The notes: generated from the letters alone by a model not told the origin. A stretch of 64,000 nt of DNA from Paenibacillus sp. CF384 (GCF_900106745.1 NZ_FNNV01000019.1:62001-126000), one strand, 5' to 3'. Shown: positions 53,083-60,828, numbered from the stretch's first letter. Translations and numbers: made by a program.

Positions 53083-53406
53083 TCATGCCTGGTATAAAGT
53101 GAACCAGAATTGGCTGCCCTCTCCTGATGGATTCGGTTCGACTCCAATTGTTCCGCCAGCTTCCTCCGTGAACAGCTTAGCAATCGATAAACCAAGCCCC
53201 GCTCCGCCGCTCTCGCGGCTGCGTGAGCGGTCCACCCGGTAAAAGCGCTCGAAAATTTTCATTTCTTCGCCTGAAGGGACACCATTTCCCTCGTCATAAA
53301 CCGTGATGCGAATTCTCGGTCCCTCAGGTACAGACGCCACAGGAACGGCATTTATCCCTAGCCTCCCACGCACCGGAGAGTGCCTCCAATTCGTTGTAAG
53401 CGCCAT
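53083..53406 (-). pseudogene. Remnant of a sensor histidine kinase (ATPase domain only)
   Basis: The surviving part encodes the end of a HATPase domain: RITVYDEGNGVPSGEEMKIF (G1 box), ERFYRVDRSRSRESGGAGLG (F and G2 boxes) and LSIAKLFTEEAGGTIGVEPN. The N box is damaged: ALTTNWRHSPVRG looks like NNALRHSPVRG with an inserted base. No sensor, HAMP or phospho-acceptor His region precedes it; the aminomutase terminator is just upstream. The kinase was therefore lost by deletion. Confidence 0.85.
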
Positions 53407-53481
53407 TAAAATTCCAAGATCGGCTTATGTATAAGGTATAAGTCATTTGTTTTACACCCATAGGTTACCTCCAACTTGACA

Positions 53482-53512
53482 AGTTAAGCCTTTGGATAAC
53501 AAAGGCTTAACT
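53482..53512 (-). terminator. Terminator of the aminomutase gene
   Basis: AGTTAAGCCTTTG pairs perfectly with CAAAGGCTTAACT around a 5-base loop, 19 bases after the aminomutase stop. The T-tract is weak. Confidence 0.75.
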
Positions 53513-53530
53513 ACTTCATGCGCATGCGAA

Positions 53531-54724
53531 TTAGTCATTGATTACGTACCTGTCTGCGATTACCCTTCTGCTCGATGGTAGATCCGGCATTTCGTTTACT
53601 GAAACAACGGCATTCGTTTTCTTCGACGGCTTCATCCAATACTTTTCATTCCCGGGCAGTTCATCGAACCACGATGCTTCCGGAGGGCAATCCAAAATCA
53701 TAAAGCGCCCGTATTGTCCATCTCTTGATTGATGATATTTGAGATACGCCTTACCTTGCTCTATTGCAAGAATTTCGATTTTTCCCGATGTATGGCTCAT
53801 AGAGAGCCGGACCCGTTTGCCAAGGCCTGATGTACGTGCTTTGGCTTGCTCTACAATTTCGTAGACTTCCTCAAGGGGAAGGACAAAGTCACGATTCCCG
53901 GCTACCGGACGGTTAATAAAAAAGTAGTACGGTGTAACGCCTGCCCATGATAGTTGGTCCAGGAGGTCGCCGAGTACAACCGGGTCGTCATTTATCCCCT
54001 TAAGAATGGGGGTTTGATTCACGACAATTGCCCCTGCTTGATGTAACGCATCGAAACCACGCTTCGCTTCTTCCGTAATCTCCCGCGGATGATTGATATG
54101 GGCCATCACATAGATTCTTCGCTCCGGAGAGGAAAACTCCTTAATCGTTTCCAGCAGCTCTTTGTCTTCATAAATTCGCATCGGGTTGAACACCGGTATT
54201 TTGGAGCCGAGACGAATTATCCGAACATGGCCTATTGCTCGTAATCTCTTAAGAATCGAGCGCAGCTTCGGAGTAGCCAAGATGAGACTATCTCCTCCCG
54301 TCAAGCGCACATTGCTTATTTCAGGATGTTCATCAATATATTGCAGACCGGCTTCCACGTCTGACACGGCTTCTTTCACATCGTTACGAAAAAGACGCTT
54401 TCGGAAACAATATCTGCAATAAGCCCCGCACACCTCGGAAACGATTAATAATGCCGTAGATTTATATTTGTGCTGGCAGCCCGGCACGACGTAATTGGTA
54501 TCTTCATCCGAAGCATCCCATCGCCCGTATTCTTCTAACTCCCCTTCATTAGGGATGACAAGCTTTCGAATGGGATCGTCAGGATCGCTCCAGTCGATTA
54601 AATTGAGATAGTAGTCATTCACGCGAAATACGAATTTGTCTGTTATTCGCTTTAGTCGTTCTCGTTCCAACTCAGTGATCGCCGTGATCTTTCCAATGTC
54701 CGTAATATACTTTGGTTGTGCCAT
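53531..54724 (-). CDS. eam: KamA-family radical SAM aminomutase, probably glutamate 2,3-aminomutase
   Basis: 397 residues. The radical SAM cluster is EVCGAYCRYCFRKRLF (C-x3-C-x2-C), preceded by VPGCQHKYKSTALLIVSEVC as in lysine 2,3-aminomutase. NVRLTGGDSLILATPKL and MAHINHPREITEEAKRGFDA follow. The PLP lysine is kept in SMSHTSGKIEIL. By eye alignment with clostridial KamA, the two substrate-binding Asp residues are absent: the QCD position holds INR, and the D of DAPGGGGK is Ser. A basic residue there fits an acidic substrate, as reported for glutamate 2,3-aminomutase; the product beta-glutamate is a compatible solute. Expression is under the c-di-AMP riboswitch upstream. GGAGGG precedes the ATG. 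Confidence 0.82.
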   Translation of the reverse strand: MAQPKYITDIGKITAITELERERLKRITDKFVFRVNDYYLNLIDWSDPDDPIRKLVIPNEGELEEYGRWDASDEDTNYVVPGCQHKYKSTALLIVSEVCGAYCRYCFRKRLFRNDVKEAVSDVEAGLQYIDEHPEISNVRLTGGDSLILATPKLRSILKRLRAIGHVRIIRLGSKIPVFNPMRIYEDKELLETIKEFSSPERRIYVMAHINHPREITEEAKRGFDALHQAGAIVVNQTPILKGINDDPVVLGDLLDQLSWAGVTPYYFFINRPVAGNRDFVLPLEEVYEIVEQAKARTSGLGKRVRLSMSHTSGKIEILAIEQGKAYLKYHQSRDGQYGRFMILDCPPEASWFDELPGNEKYWMKPSKKTNAVVSVNEMPDLPSSRRVIADRYVIND

Positions 54725-54806
54725 TCATAATCCCTCCAAAAGGTATATTTATCACTCGGCTCTTCCTGCCGGGAAACGCTTCTCACCTCCAAAATAAAAT
54801 AAAAAA

Positions 54807-54852
54807 GACCCTCGCGCGAACAGAAAAATACCTTTTCTGCACGCTAAGGGCC
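54807..54852 (-). terminator. Second terminator in the aminomutase leader
   Basis: In the minus-strand RNA, GGCCCT/AGGGTC, GCGTG/CGCGC and CAGAAAA/TTTTCTG stack into a long stem followed by TTTTTTATTTTATTTT. The next purine-rich site is only a few bases later. It gives the leader a second barrier after the riboswitch terminator. Confidence 0.85.
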
Positions 54853-54869
54853 TAATAAAAACACAAAAA

Positions 54870-54886
54870 GACCCCGTAAAAGGGTC
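54870..54886 (-). terminator. Riboswitch expression platform terminator
   Basis: GACCC and GGGTC form a short stem followed by TTTTTGTGTTTT on the minus strand. GGGTCAT in the RNA at 54925-54919 can pair with ATGACCC at 54888-54882, which contains the 5' arm of this stem, so an antiterminator alternative is visible. Confidence 0.8.
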
Positions 54887-54924
54887 ATTGATATACAGAG
54901 TTACACTGTAAAAAACACATGACC

Positions 54925-55055
54925 CATCCAAAGCTTACGAGGTTAGCTGACGGACTCGGGATAGATGGTTCCCTACGATCGAATAATCGACCGATTCGCC
55001 CCAAAAAATTGGTTTCCCCGTTTTCCGGTTATACCGGAAACTAAGCTGGTTATAC
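54925..55055 (-). ncRNA. Cyclic di-AMP riboswitch (ydaO-yuaA class)
   Basis: The minus-strand RNA carries the conserved elements in order: GGGGAAACCA, then TTGGGGCGAATCGG, GTAGGGAACC, and CCGAGTCCGTCAGCTAACCT followed by CGTAAGC. Stem P1 is formed by AGCTTA (55047-55042) and TAAGCT (54937-54932). These blocks are diagnostic of the ydaO class. In known members c-di-AMP binding stabilises the aptamer and turns expression off; low c-di-AMP, as under high osmolarity, allows expression. The target is the aminomutase gene at 53531. Confidence 0.96.
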
Positions 55056-55162
55056 TGTACTCAATAATACGAGAGTTGTCAATCCTTGGGTCAATCCATA
55101 GACCTATTCATGGGTCGTCATGCTCACTCTATTAACAAGCTAATTAAATTGTGAAAGAAGTA

Positions 55163-55705
55163 TTATTCAGCAGCCGTGGCAATTGCCTTGGTTTCATGTA
55201 CCGTACCATGTGGATGTTCAGGTGGCGCGTAGATAACGTAAATTTTCAGTGGTGTATGACCTGTATTGGTTACATTGTGCCATTTTCCTGCAGGTATCAT
55301 AATGGCATAGTTGTCATAGGCTCTTTCTTGAAAATCCAGTTTATTTTTGCTATCACCCATTTGAACAAGTCCCTGACCTTCTTCAATACGTATGAATTGA
55401 TCTGTTGTCGGATGAACTTCCAAACCGATGTCCTCTCCAACATTAATACTCATCAAGGTCACTTGAAAATGTTTCCCTGTCCATAATGCCGTGCGGTATG
55501 TTTTGTTTTGCTTAGCGGCTTGATCAATATTCACGACAAAGGGTTTCGGTCCATAATCTGTTAGTATGATGTTTCCATATGAATTCTGGTTGATCGTATT
55601 CCAATTGTAAGAATGAGGATTCCAATTATTACACCAAATGTTATGATTCCAGTTCGAATACATAGGATTATGCCATCGATACGGATAGCATGATTGTTGG
55701 TACAT
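55163..55705 (-). CDS. Cupin protein with Asn/Trp/Tyr-rich N-terminus
   Basis: 180 residues. The first 45 are dominated by Asn, Trp, Tyr, His and Ser (for example SNWNHNIWCNNWNPHSYNWN), like the low-complexity tails of spore coat or surface proteins. A cupin barrel follows: GEDIGLEVHPTTDQFIRIEE (motif 1), AIMIPAGKWHNVTNTGHTPL (motif 2, His ligand) and the ending YAPPEHPHGTVHETKAIA. The cupin part is akin to the mannose-6-phosphate-isomerase-like group. A spore coat role is inferred from the N-terminus only. Ribosome site GGGAG upstream of the ATG. Confidence 0.82.
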   Translation of the reverse strand: MYQQSCYPYRWHNPMYSNWNHNIWCNNWNPHSYNWNTINQNSYGNIILTDYGPKPFVVNIDQAAKQNKTYRTALWTGKHFQVTLMSINVGEDIGLEVHPTTDQFIRIEEGQGLVQMGDSKNKLDFQERAYDNYAIMIPAGKWHNVTNTGHTPLKIYVIYAPPEHPHGTVHETKAIATAAE

Positions 55706-55804
55706 TTTCGTTCTCCCTTCATTGACACCTGTTTTTCATCTTTTATCATATGCAGATGCCTAATTAAGGGATCGTCAAAATGTGCATTAATAGGCTATTA
55801 AAAA

Positions 55805-55830
55805 ACCAATTTCCACAACTGGAAATTGGT
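55805..55830 (-). terminator. Terminator of the 108-residue gene
   Basis: ACCAATTTCCA and TGGAAATTGGT pair perfectly across a 4-base loop and TTTTTT follows on the minus strand. Confidence 0.92.
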
Positions 55831-55859
55831 CACATTATGATTGTTTGCGACTTTACTGC

Positions 55860-56186
55860 TTAAAACTCTTTAGGTGCTCCCATTTGTAAATCCATTGAAG
55901 CAATAAATTTCTTAGTTTCATCAGTACCTATATCGCCAATGGTTTTATAAATTTCCTTAAGTAAGAAATCATATTCGTCATTTTCACTGTCATGGTGATA
56001 AGGAATACCCGGATAATGTGCACGGAAATAAGTATGCTCTTCCGCTCGTTCCCAATCATCAAATAAATTTTTTAACTTCTCGACTTCATCTTCAGACGCA
56101 TAGATCTCTAATTCATAGGCAGCATCGCCTTGATTATGCATAATGCATTTTGACTGAACCGAAACGTAATATTTTCTTTTTTCCAT
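55860..56186 (-). CDS. Conserved-looking hypothetical protein, 108 residues
   Basis: A soluble alpha/beta protein without signal or membrane segment. The N-terminal half reads KRKYYVSVQSKCIMHNQGDA, the middle is acidic and helical, and HYPGIPYHHDSENDEYDFLL contains clustered His and Asp that might bind metal. AGGAGG lies 6 bases before the ATG. It is followed by a strong terminator. Not recognised; it lies downstream of the sulfur cluster but may be independent. Confidence 0.75.
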   Translation of the reverse strand: MEKRKYYVSVQSKCIMHNQGDAAYELEIYASEDEVEKLKNLFDDWERAEEHTYFRAHYPGIPYHHDSENDEYDFLLKEIYKTIGDIGTDETKKFIASMDLQMGAPKEF

Positions 56187-56205
56187 GTAAGATCCTCCTT
56201 TACCA

Positions 56206-56379
56206 CTATCTTAAAAAAAGTGACCAGATAATCGCACCGAAAATTATAAGAACTGGAAGTGCGAAGTACGCAAGCACAATCGGATTGGATAATACCGGAT
56301 GTTTAACTGTAGTCATACTGGTATTTTTATCCAATACCTTATGCTGCTGTTTACGTATAAAATAAATTGAACTAAGCAA
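56206..56379 (-). CDS. Small single-pass membrane protein (start uncertain)
   Basis: The frame ends with NPIVLAYFALPVLIIFGAI and IWSLFLR, a clear C-terminal membrane helix; before it lie polar residues VLDKNTSMTTVKHPVLSNP. It is open from just after the DUF2892 stop but has no ATG or GTG there; TTG 56379 gives 57 residues without a visible ribosome site. It may be translated by coupling to the gene before it. Unknown family. Confidence 0.4.
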   Translation of the reverse strand: MLSSIYFIRKQQHKVLDKNTSMTTVKHPVLSNPIVLAYFALPVLIIFGAIIWSLFLR

Positions 56380-56424
56380 TGAGATTACACATACGGCAGC
56401 ACCACGAATACCCTTAAATAAAAA

Positions 56425-56619
56425 TTAACTTCTTGTTGTTTGCTTACATGTGGAAACACCTAGTATTGCGCTAACAGGACAATATCTGATAGCCCCCGTT
56501 ATAATTGGCGCTGAGCCAATTAATCCCCACCAACTTTTATAATAAATTCCAATAAGAATAATTATTGTTCCAATCGAAATTCTTATAACTTGCTCAGTTT
56601 TACCGACGTTACATTTCAT
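56425..56619 (-). CDS. DUF2892 (YgaP-like) inner membrane protein
   Basis: 64 residues with two hydrophobic hairpin segments: MKCNVGKTEQVIRISIGTII (N-terminal Cys and Gly/Lys of the family), WWGLIGSAPIITGAIRYCPV and SAILGVSTC. The family is the membrane part of the E. coli rhodanese YgaP and is frequently beside rhodaneses, as here. The C-terminal cysteines CPVSAILGVSTC are typical. Role probably in sulfane sulfur handling at the membrane. Confidence 0.88.
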   Translation of the reverse strand: MKCNVGKTEQVIRISIGTIIILIGIYYKSWWGLIGSAPIITGAIRYCPVSAILGVSTCKQTTRS

Positions 56620-56838
56620 TAGAGATAACGTCCCTCCAATAGATTTTTTTATTTACAATTCATCTGTAACGAAACACTAACCGCTGATAAATCTAACTCA
56701 CTTTTTTCTCATATCTTGAAATCATGCCCTAATGAACACTACCAGAAGGAGTTCATCCCTTCATTAGATGGATATATCGAGCATTACAAGGATTCAACAA
56801 AATAATTATGTGCAAATTCATAAAACCTATGTAAGAAA

Positions 56839-56872
56839 AAAAATCATTAGCCCATATGTGCTAATGATTTTT
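56839..56872 (-). terminator. Terminator of the cstR gene
   Basis: AAAAATCATTAGC pairs with GCTAATGATTTTT over an 8-base loop, giving a T-tract on both strands, 18 bases after the cstR stop. The 270 bp gap to the DUF2892 gene holds nothing else recognisable. Confidence 0.92.
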
Positions 56873-56889
56873 TATTATTTTGCAATATT

Positions 56890-57150
56890 TTAACGGCTTT
56901 TGACCAACAATTCCACCGCTTGTTTGACTAATTTGCTTGTATCTCCGCCAGCTTCTTTTTCTTCAAAGATACATTTTTCGAGGTTTACTGCTACGATGTA
57001 GGCAATTGCTTTATCTGCTGCACTTCTGACAGCAGATAACTGTGCTACGACATCTTTGCAAGGCTGTTCTTCTTCCATCATTTTCAAGACCCCGCGTATT
57101 TGTCCCTCAACACGCTTTAATCTTCGTTTTACATCATCATCATATTGCAT
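56890..57150 (-). CDS. cstR: CstR-type persulfide-sensing repressor
   Basis: 86-residue all-helical repressor of the CsoR/RcnR family. Cys31 (EEQPCKDVVAQLSAVRSA) and Cys60 (AVNLEKCIFEE) are at the positions of the two reactive cysteines of Staphylococcus aureus CstR; the copper-ligand His of CsoR is Asn56 here, so metal sensing is unlikely. In CstR persulfides form di- or trisulfide links between these cysteines and release DNA. A matching operator (57169-57184) lies 19 bp upstream of the start codon, so the gene regulates itself. The cluster content supports the assignment. Confidence 0.9.
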   Translation of the reverse strand: MQYDDDVKRRLKRVEGQIRGVLKMMEEEQPCKDVVAQLSAVRSAADKAIAYIVAVNLEKCIFEEKEAGGDTSKLVKQAVELLVKSR

Positions 57151-57168
57151 TCGGAACCCTCCAATTTT

Positions 57169-57184
57169 ATACGGATATGGGTAT
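57169..57184. promoter_or_regulatory. CstR operator upstream of cstR
   Basis: ATACGGATATGGGTAT; the right half TATGGGTAT is shared with two other sites. Imperfect palindrome. Confidence 0.7.
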
Positions 57185-57201
57185 ACTTTTTCGTTCGATC
57201 T

Positions 57202-57684
57202 TTAAATAAATAAATTTACTTTCGCATCTACTGCATCGCCCAAATATGCAGCAACCCCTGCGTACTCGATATCATCCATCAGCTCTTCCTTTTGCAAACC
57301 GAGCAAGTCCATGGTCATCGTACAAGCCACTAATTTGACCCCCTGCTCTTGAGCTAATTCAATGAGCTCAGGGAGAGACAGAGCATTATGCTTCTTCATT
57401 ACATGCTTAATCATTTTAGGTCCCATTCCGCCAAAATTCATTTTGGATAGACCCAGCTTATTCGCGCCGCGTGGCATCATCTTTGCAAACATCTTTTCTA
57501 AGAATCCCTTTTTTAAAGCTACTTGTTCATCTTTACGAAGCGCGTTAAGCCCCCAAAATGTAAAGAAAATAGTCACATCATGGTCATATGCAGCCGCCCC
57601 GTTCGCAATAATAAATGCTGCAATAGCCTTATCTAATTCTCCACTAAAAAGAACGATTGTCGTTTTTTCATTATTTCCTGTCAA
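57202..57684 (-). CDS. DsrE/DrsE-family sulfur carrier protein
   Basis: 160 residues. The N-terminal NEKTTIVLFSGELDKAIAAF and the conserved Cys in GVKLVACTMTMDLLGL mark the DsrE/DsrF-like (DUF1641-linked, peroxiredoxin-like) group; IIANGAAAYDHDVTIFFTFW is the family core. These proteins carry persulfide on the Cys and partner with TusA and rhodaneses. Its own CstR operator (57712-57727) lies just before the start. Confidence 0.9.
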   Translation of the reverse strand: MTGNNEKTTIVLFSGELDKAIAAFIIANGAAAYDHDVTIFFTFWGLNALRKDEQVALKKGFLEKMFAKMMPRGANKLGLSKMNFGGMGPKMIKHVMKKHNALSLPELIELAQEQGVKLVACTMTMDLLGLQKEELMDDIEYAGVAAYLGDAVDAKVNLFI

Positions 57685-57711
57685 GAATGTTCATCCCTTC
57701 TTATTGTACAT

Positions 57712-57727
57712 ATACGAGTATGGGTAT
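57712..57727. promoter_or_regulatory. CstR operator upstream of dsrE
   Basis: ATACGAGTATGGGTAT; imperfect palindrome sharing TATGGGTAT with the sites at 57169 and 60905, 28 bp from the dsrE start codon. Confidence 0.7.
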
Positions 57728-57831
57728 TCAATATTATTAAAAAAAAGCACATTGTTTTAACCTCAAAAAGATTGATGTTTTGGTTTTTAAAAGGAAAATG
57801 ACGCGGAACTTCTTCCTTCTCCTTCGTTTTA

Positions 57832-58059
57832 TTACGCTTTTTTAATCCAAAATTTATATACGCCATTTTCCTCTGCGTGGCTAAGCAATTCGTGTCCTGT
57901 ACTTTTAGTCCAAGCCGCAAGATCGTTTTTAGCACCTTTATCTGTCGCATGCACTTCTAATACTTGACCTGATTCAAGTTCTGTAATAGACTTTTTTGTT
58001 CTTACAATAGGCATCGGACAAGCCAAGCCTTTAGCATCCAACACTTTATCGCTGTTCAT
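57832..58059 (-). CDS. tusA: TusA-family sulfur carrier
   Basis: 75 residues. LDAKGLACPMPIVRTKKSI is the TusA motif with the persulfide-carrying Cys in C-P-M-P; VLEVHATDKGAKNDLAAW is the second conserved block. Accepts sulfane sulfur from rhodanese-type donors and passes it on. It begins 12 bases after the rhodanese-MBL gene, so both are in one transcript. Confidence 0.95.
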   Translation of the reverse strand: MNSDKVLDAKGLACPMPIVRTKKSITELESGQVLEVHATDKGAKNDLAAWTKSTGHELLSHAEENGVYKFWIKKA

Positions 58060-58071
58060 TGTTTTTCCTCC

Positions 58072-59208
58072 TTATTTATCATGAACTGCACAACGATTCG
58101 GACCTATTTCCATCTCACGCTGTTCTTCCTTATTTGGATTTATTTTCCCCATATTGGTTTGGCGAATTTCTTGATAGGAGTTCGGTTGAGGCGGTAAGTT
58201 TTCGGTTACAATTTTGCGGAACTCACCTTCATTTTGAATATTTAATCCCGGATTTTCTTTGTACAGAGCTCCTAAGCGACCGGATACAAGACCTCTTTCG
58301 CCAAGTTCAGTTCCTTTACCGAAATGGGCAGGAAGTACAATCAACGCTTCGGATAGATCTTTGTAGCGGCTGTAAAGCGTCTCACGAAGATCACCAACCC
58401 AATCTTCCGCGAGTCCTGCCAAATCGGGGCGTCCAATCGACTCAACAAAGAGAATATCTCCAGTCAAAAGGTACTTATTATCAATAATGAAGGATGTCGA
58501 TCCAATTGTGTGCCCCGGTGAATAAATAGGCTGCACTTTAATCGTTTCATTACCGACATAAATGTCTTTACCTTCTTCGAGTTTTTCATAGTCGAACGTC
58601 ACTTCAGTCGCATCTTTTGGCGGCAAGAGATACGTCGCGCCGTATTTCTGAGCCAGTGCTCTTCCCCCGGAAATGTGATCGGCATGAAGATGTGTGTCGA
58701 TCGTATGAAGCAGCTTTACACCTTTCTCTTGCATAAATTGCTCGTATTGATCGATCATGCGGCTTGTATCGATAATTGCGGCTTCACCATTAGAAATCAC
58801 CATATATGACAGGCAGCCTTTGCCAATACGAACAAATTGGTAAAGCTCTCCTCCACCGGATAGATCGGCTACTCTTACAGGCTCAAGGTACTCGCTCCAC
58901 GATTTCATACCACCTTCAAGGTAAAAAACATTGCTTCTACCCGCCTCAGCAATTTGTTCCGCGACAAAAATAGACGAACCTTCTTTAGCACAAACCACTA
59001 TGACATTTTTACCATCCGGGATACTTTCAAGAGCTGGAGAAATGTCATCCAATAAATCAAAGTAGGGAATATTTATGATTTCAACGCTGTTTCCTTCAAT
59101 TTTCCAATCCTTAAAATCAGATTCATTCCGTACATCCAGGATACACAATTCTTCGTTATGAAGGACCATTTTCGCGACTTCTTTTGCAGTTATTTTTTGT
59201 ATCGTCAT
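58072..59208 (-). CDS. Rhodanese-metallo-beta-lactamase fusion, persulfide dioxygenase type
   Basis: 378 residues. Residues 1-110 are a rhodanese domain with active Cys in VVCAKEGSS. From about 120 a metallo-beta-lactamase fold follows, with the ETHE1-type iron site [32 protein letters not shown] and LPAHFGKG. Such enzymes oxidise glutathione-, CoA- or bacillithiol-persulfide to sulfite and thiol. In S. aureus CstB the order is MBL first and rhodanese last; here it is reversed. The C-terminal tail ([20 protein letters not shown]) is the usual family ending. Confidence 0.92.
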   Translation of the reverse strand: MTIQKITAKEVAKMVLHNEELCILDVRNESDFKDWKIEGNSVEIINIPYFDLLDDISPALESIPDGKNVIVVCAKEGSSIFVAEQIAEAGRSNVFYLEGGMKSWSEYLEPVRVADLSGGGELYQFVRIGKGCLSYMVISNGEAAIIDTSRMIDQYEQFMQEKGVKLLHTIDTHLHADHISGGRALAQKYGATYLLPPKDATEVTFDYEKLEEGKDIYVGNETIKVQPIYSPGHTIGSTSFIIDNKYLLTGDILFVESIGRPDLAGLAEDWVGDLRETLYSRYKDLSEALIVLPAHFGKGTELGERGLVSGRLGALYKENPGLNIQNEGEFRKIVTENLPPQPNSYQEIRQTNMGKINPNKEEQREMEIGPNRCAVHDK

Positions 59209-59283
59209 AGTTGCTATTTCATCCTCCTGTATTAGAACATTAGTGTGACAGTTGCATCTTGCGCAAAGTCAAGGAACCTGTGA

Positions 59284-59856
59284 TTAATCTTTTTCAACTT
59301 CGCCAGTCCATTTGGTCATGCCTTGAACAGCATTTTTCACATTTTTAAAACCCTGCTCCGCTAATGTTTGACAAGCCATATCACTACGGTTGCCGCTGCG
59401 GCAAACCAAATAATATTCCTGTTCCGGATCAAGCTCATGCAGTCGTTTTTCAAGCTCTCCTAATGGTAGGGATTGGGCTCCAGCAATTCGACCAAAAGCA
59501 TATTCAGCAGGTTCGCGGACATCCAAAATTTTTAACTTTTCGCCAGCGGAAAGCTTATTTCGGATTTCCTCATTGGAAATCGTATGCGGAAATTTACTTT
59601 CTTCCTTGGTTTCAGTAGGATCTGATTTCCGAATATAGTGCCGGAAGACACCTTTATCTTCCTTAAAGCCGATATATTGATGACCGGTGCGCTTCGCCCA
59701 ACTTTGAAGATCCGCAACGGAGCCTTTATCGGTTGCACGTACTTCTAATACTTCGCCTGTCCTCATCTCCTCTATCGTTTTTTTGGTACGCACCACCGGA
59801 AGCGGACATGCTAGACCCTCACATTCTAATGTTTGGTTAACTTGCAAATTAGTCAT
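59284..59856 (-). CDS. TusA-rhodanese fusion (CstA-like sulfurtransferase)
   Basis: 190 residues. Residues 1-78 are a TusA domain (LECEGLACPLPVVRTKKTIE, Cys in C-P-L-P); residues 95-188 a rhodanese domain with ILDVREPAEYAFGRI and the active loop CRSGNRS. S. aureus CstA combines rhodanese, TusA and DsrE; here the DsrE part is a separate gene downstream. Function: relays sulfane sulfur to acceptor proteins. Follows the sulfur-anion transporter gene in the same direction. Confidence 0.93.
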   Translation of the reverse strand: MTNLQVNQTLECEGLACPLPVVRTKKTIEEMRTGEVLEVRATDKGSVADLQSWAKRTGHQYIGFKEDKGVFRHYIRKSDPTETKEESKFPHTISNEEIRNKLSAGEKLKILDVREPAEYAFGRIAGAQSLPLGELEKRLHELDPEQEYYLVCRSGNRSDMACQTLAEQGFKNVKNAVQGMTKWTGEVEKD

Positions 59857-59900
59857 CCATAAAACCCCCTTGTGTTATTTACCAAACTCCATAATCATAA

Positions 59901-59982
59901 CTATTCACATGCTCTTCCACTGCGATTGCCGCTGCGGCAAACTAGAAGCTGTTCCTAATACGTTTTTCTGCTCATTTAGCTC
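59901..59982 (-). pseudogene. Rhodanese ghost fragment
   Basis: The minus strand encodes ELNEQKNV and then, after a frameshift, LLVCRSGNRSGRACE before a stop. The active loop CRSGNRS is the same as in the neighbouring TusA-rhodanese protein (LVCRSGNRSDMACQ). A short relic of a second rhodanese between tauE and the fusion gene. Confidence 0.6.
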
Positions 59983-59985
59983 TTC

Positions 59986-60765
59986 TTAAAATAAAATCGA
60001 AATCCAAATTTTTAAGACTGTTGCTGAAATCAATCCTGCCAAGATCCATTGAAGCATCTTTGTGTTGATATTTTTACTTAGTTTCGCACCGATCGGCGAA
60101 GCAATGGTGCTGGCAATAACCAGGACAATGGATGGAATCAATAACATATGTCCGCCCATTAACTTTCCTGTCGTGGATCCAATCGACGAAATAAACGTAA
60201 TTGCAAGCGAGGATGCAATTGCTACCCTTGTTGGAATTTTTAGTACCACAAGCATCACTGGAACAGTTATAAAAGCGCCTGCTGCTCCTACAATTCCAGA
60301 AACAGTACCGATCATAAAAGCTAAAGTAATAGCTAAACGTTTATTGAATGTCACTTTGCTTAAATTTTGCGAATCATTCCCTTTTTTCGGCAGAAACATC
60401 ATTCCGGCTGCAATCAGAGCCAAGATGGCATATACGATATTGATCACTGAACTTGGCAACGTATTTGAAACAAAGCTGCCCAAGAAACTCCCCGTGATAA
60501 TGGACACGCCCATATAGAGAACTAATGTTTTATTAACATGTCCGCCTCTTCGGAAAACCAGCATTCCCATAAAACTCGCGAAGAAAACTTGAACTGCACT
60601 GATTGCTGATACTTCCTGAGCAGTAAAAGCCGCAAATCCTAAAGCAGGCGGGATAAACAGCAACATCGGATAGTTAATAATCGAACCGCCGATTCCCACC
60701 ATTCCAGAAATGAATGAGCCCAAGAAGCCAATCGCGAAAATGGTCATGATCCATGCCAAATCCAT
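59986..60765 (-). CDS. TauE/SafE-family sulfur-anion exporter
   Basis: Membrane protein of 259 residues with about eight helices. GFLGSFISGMVGIGGSIINY is the family N-terminal motif (G-x-x-G-G-x-x-x-x-P-like), repeated in the second half as GTVSGIVGAAGAFITVPVML. TauE-type proteins in cst operons are thought to export sulfite or thiosulfate made by the persulfide dioxygenase. First gene of the cluster; preceded by two CstR operators and a promoter. Confidence 0.93.
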   Translation of the reverse strand: MDLAWIMTIFAIGFLGSFISGMVGIGGSIINYPMLLFIPPALGFAAFTAQEVSAISAVQVFFASFMGMLVFRRGGHVNKTLVLYMGVSIITGSFLGSFVSNTLPSSVINIVYAILALIAAGMMFLPKKGNDSQNLSKVTFNKRLAITLAFMIGTVSGIVGAAGAFITVPVMLVVLKIPTRVAIASSLAITFISSIGSTTGKLMGGHMLLIPSIVLVIASTIASPIGAKLSKNINTKMLQWILAGLISATVLKIWISILF

Positions 60766-60812
60766 AAGGCTCCTACCTCTCTAAAAAATAAATTTAGTAT
60801 GTTTCAGTCTTT

Positions 60813-60828
60813 ATACCCCATGGGGTAT
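60813..60828. promoter_or_regulatory. CstR operator, perfect palindrome
   Basis: ATACCCCATGGGGTAT is a perfect 16 bp palindrome 48 bp from the tauE start codon, in the leader of the operon. Confidence 0.8.

Noticed and set aside
54790-54860. Small leader peptide before the aminomutase
   Set aside because: The GGAGG near 54781-54790 is not followed by a plausible short reading frame with start and stop; it is best seen as part of the leader.
53531-55055. Lysine riboswitch or T-box upstream of the KamA-type gene
   Set aside because: The conserved blocks match the ydaO c-di-AMP class; no lysine-riboswitch or T-box core sequence was found.
56890-57150. Copper-sensing CsoR
   Set aside because: The copper-ligand His is replaced by Asn56 and the genes around are for sulfur transfer, not copper export.
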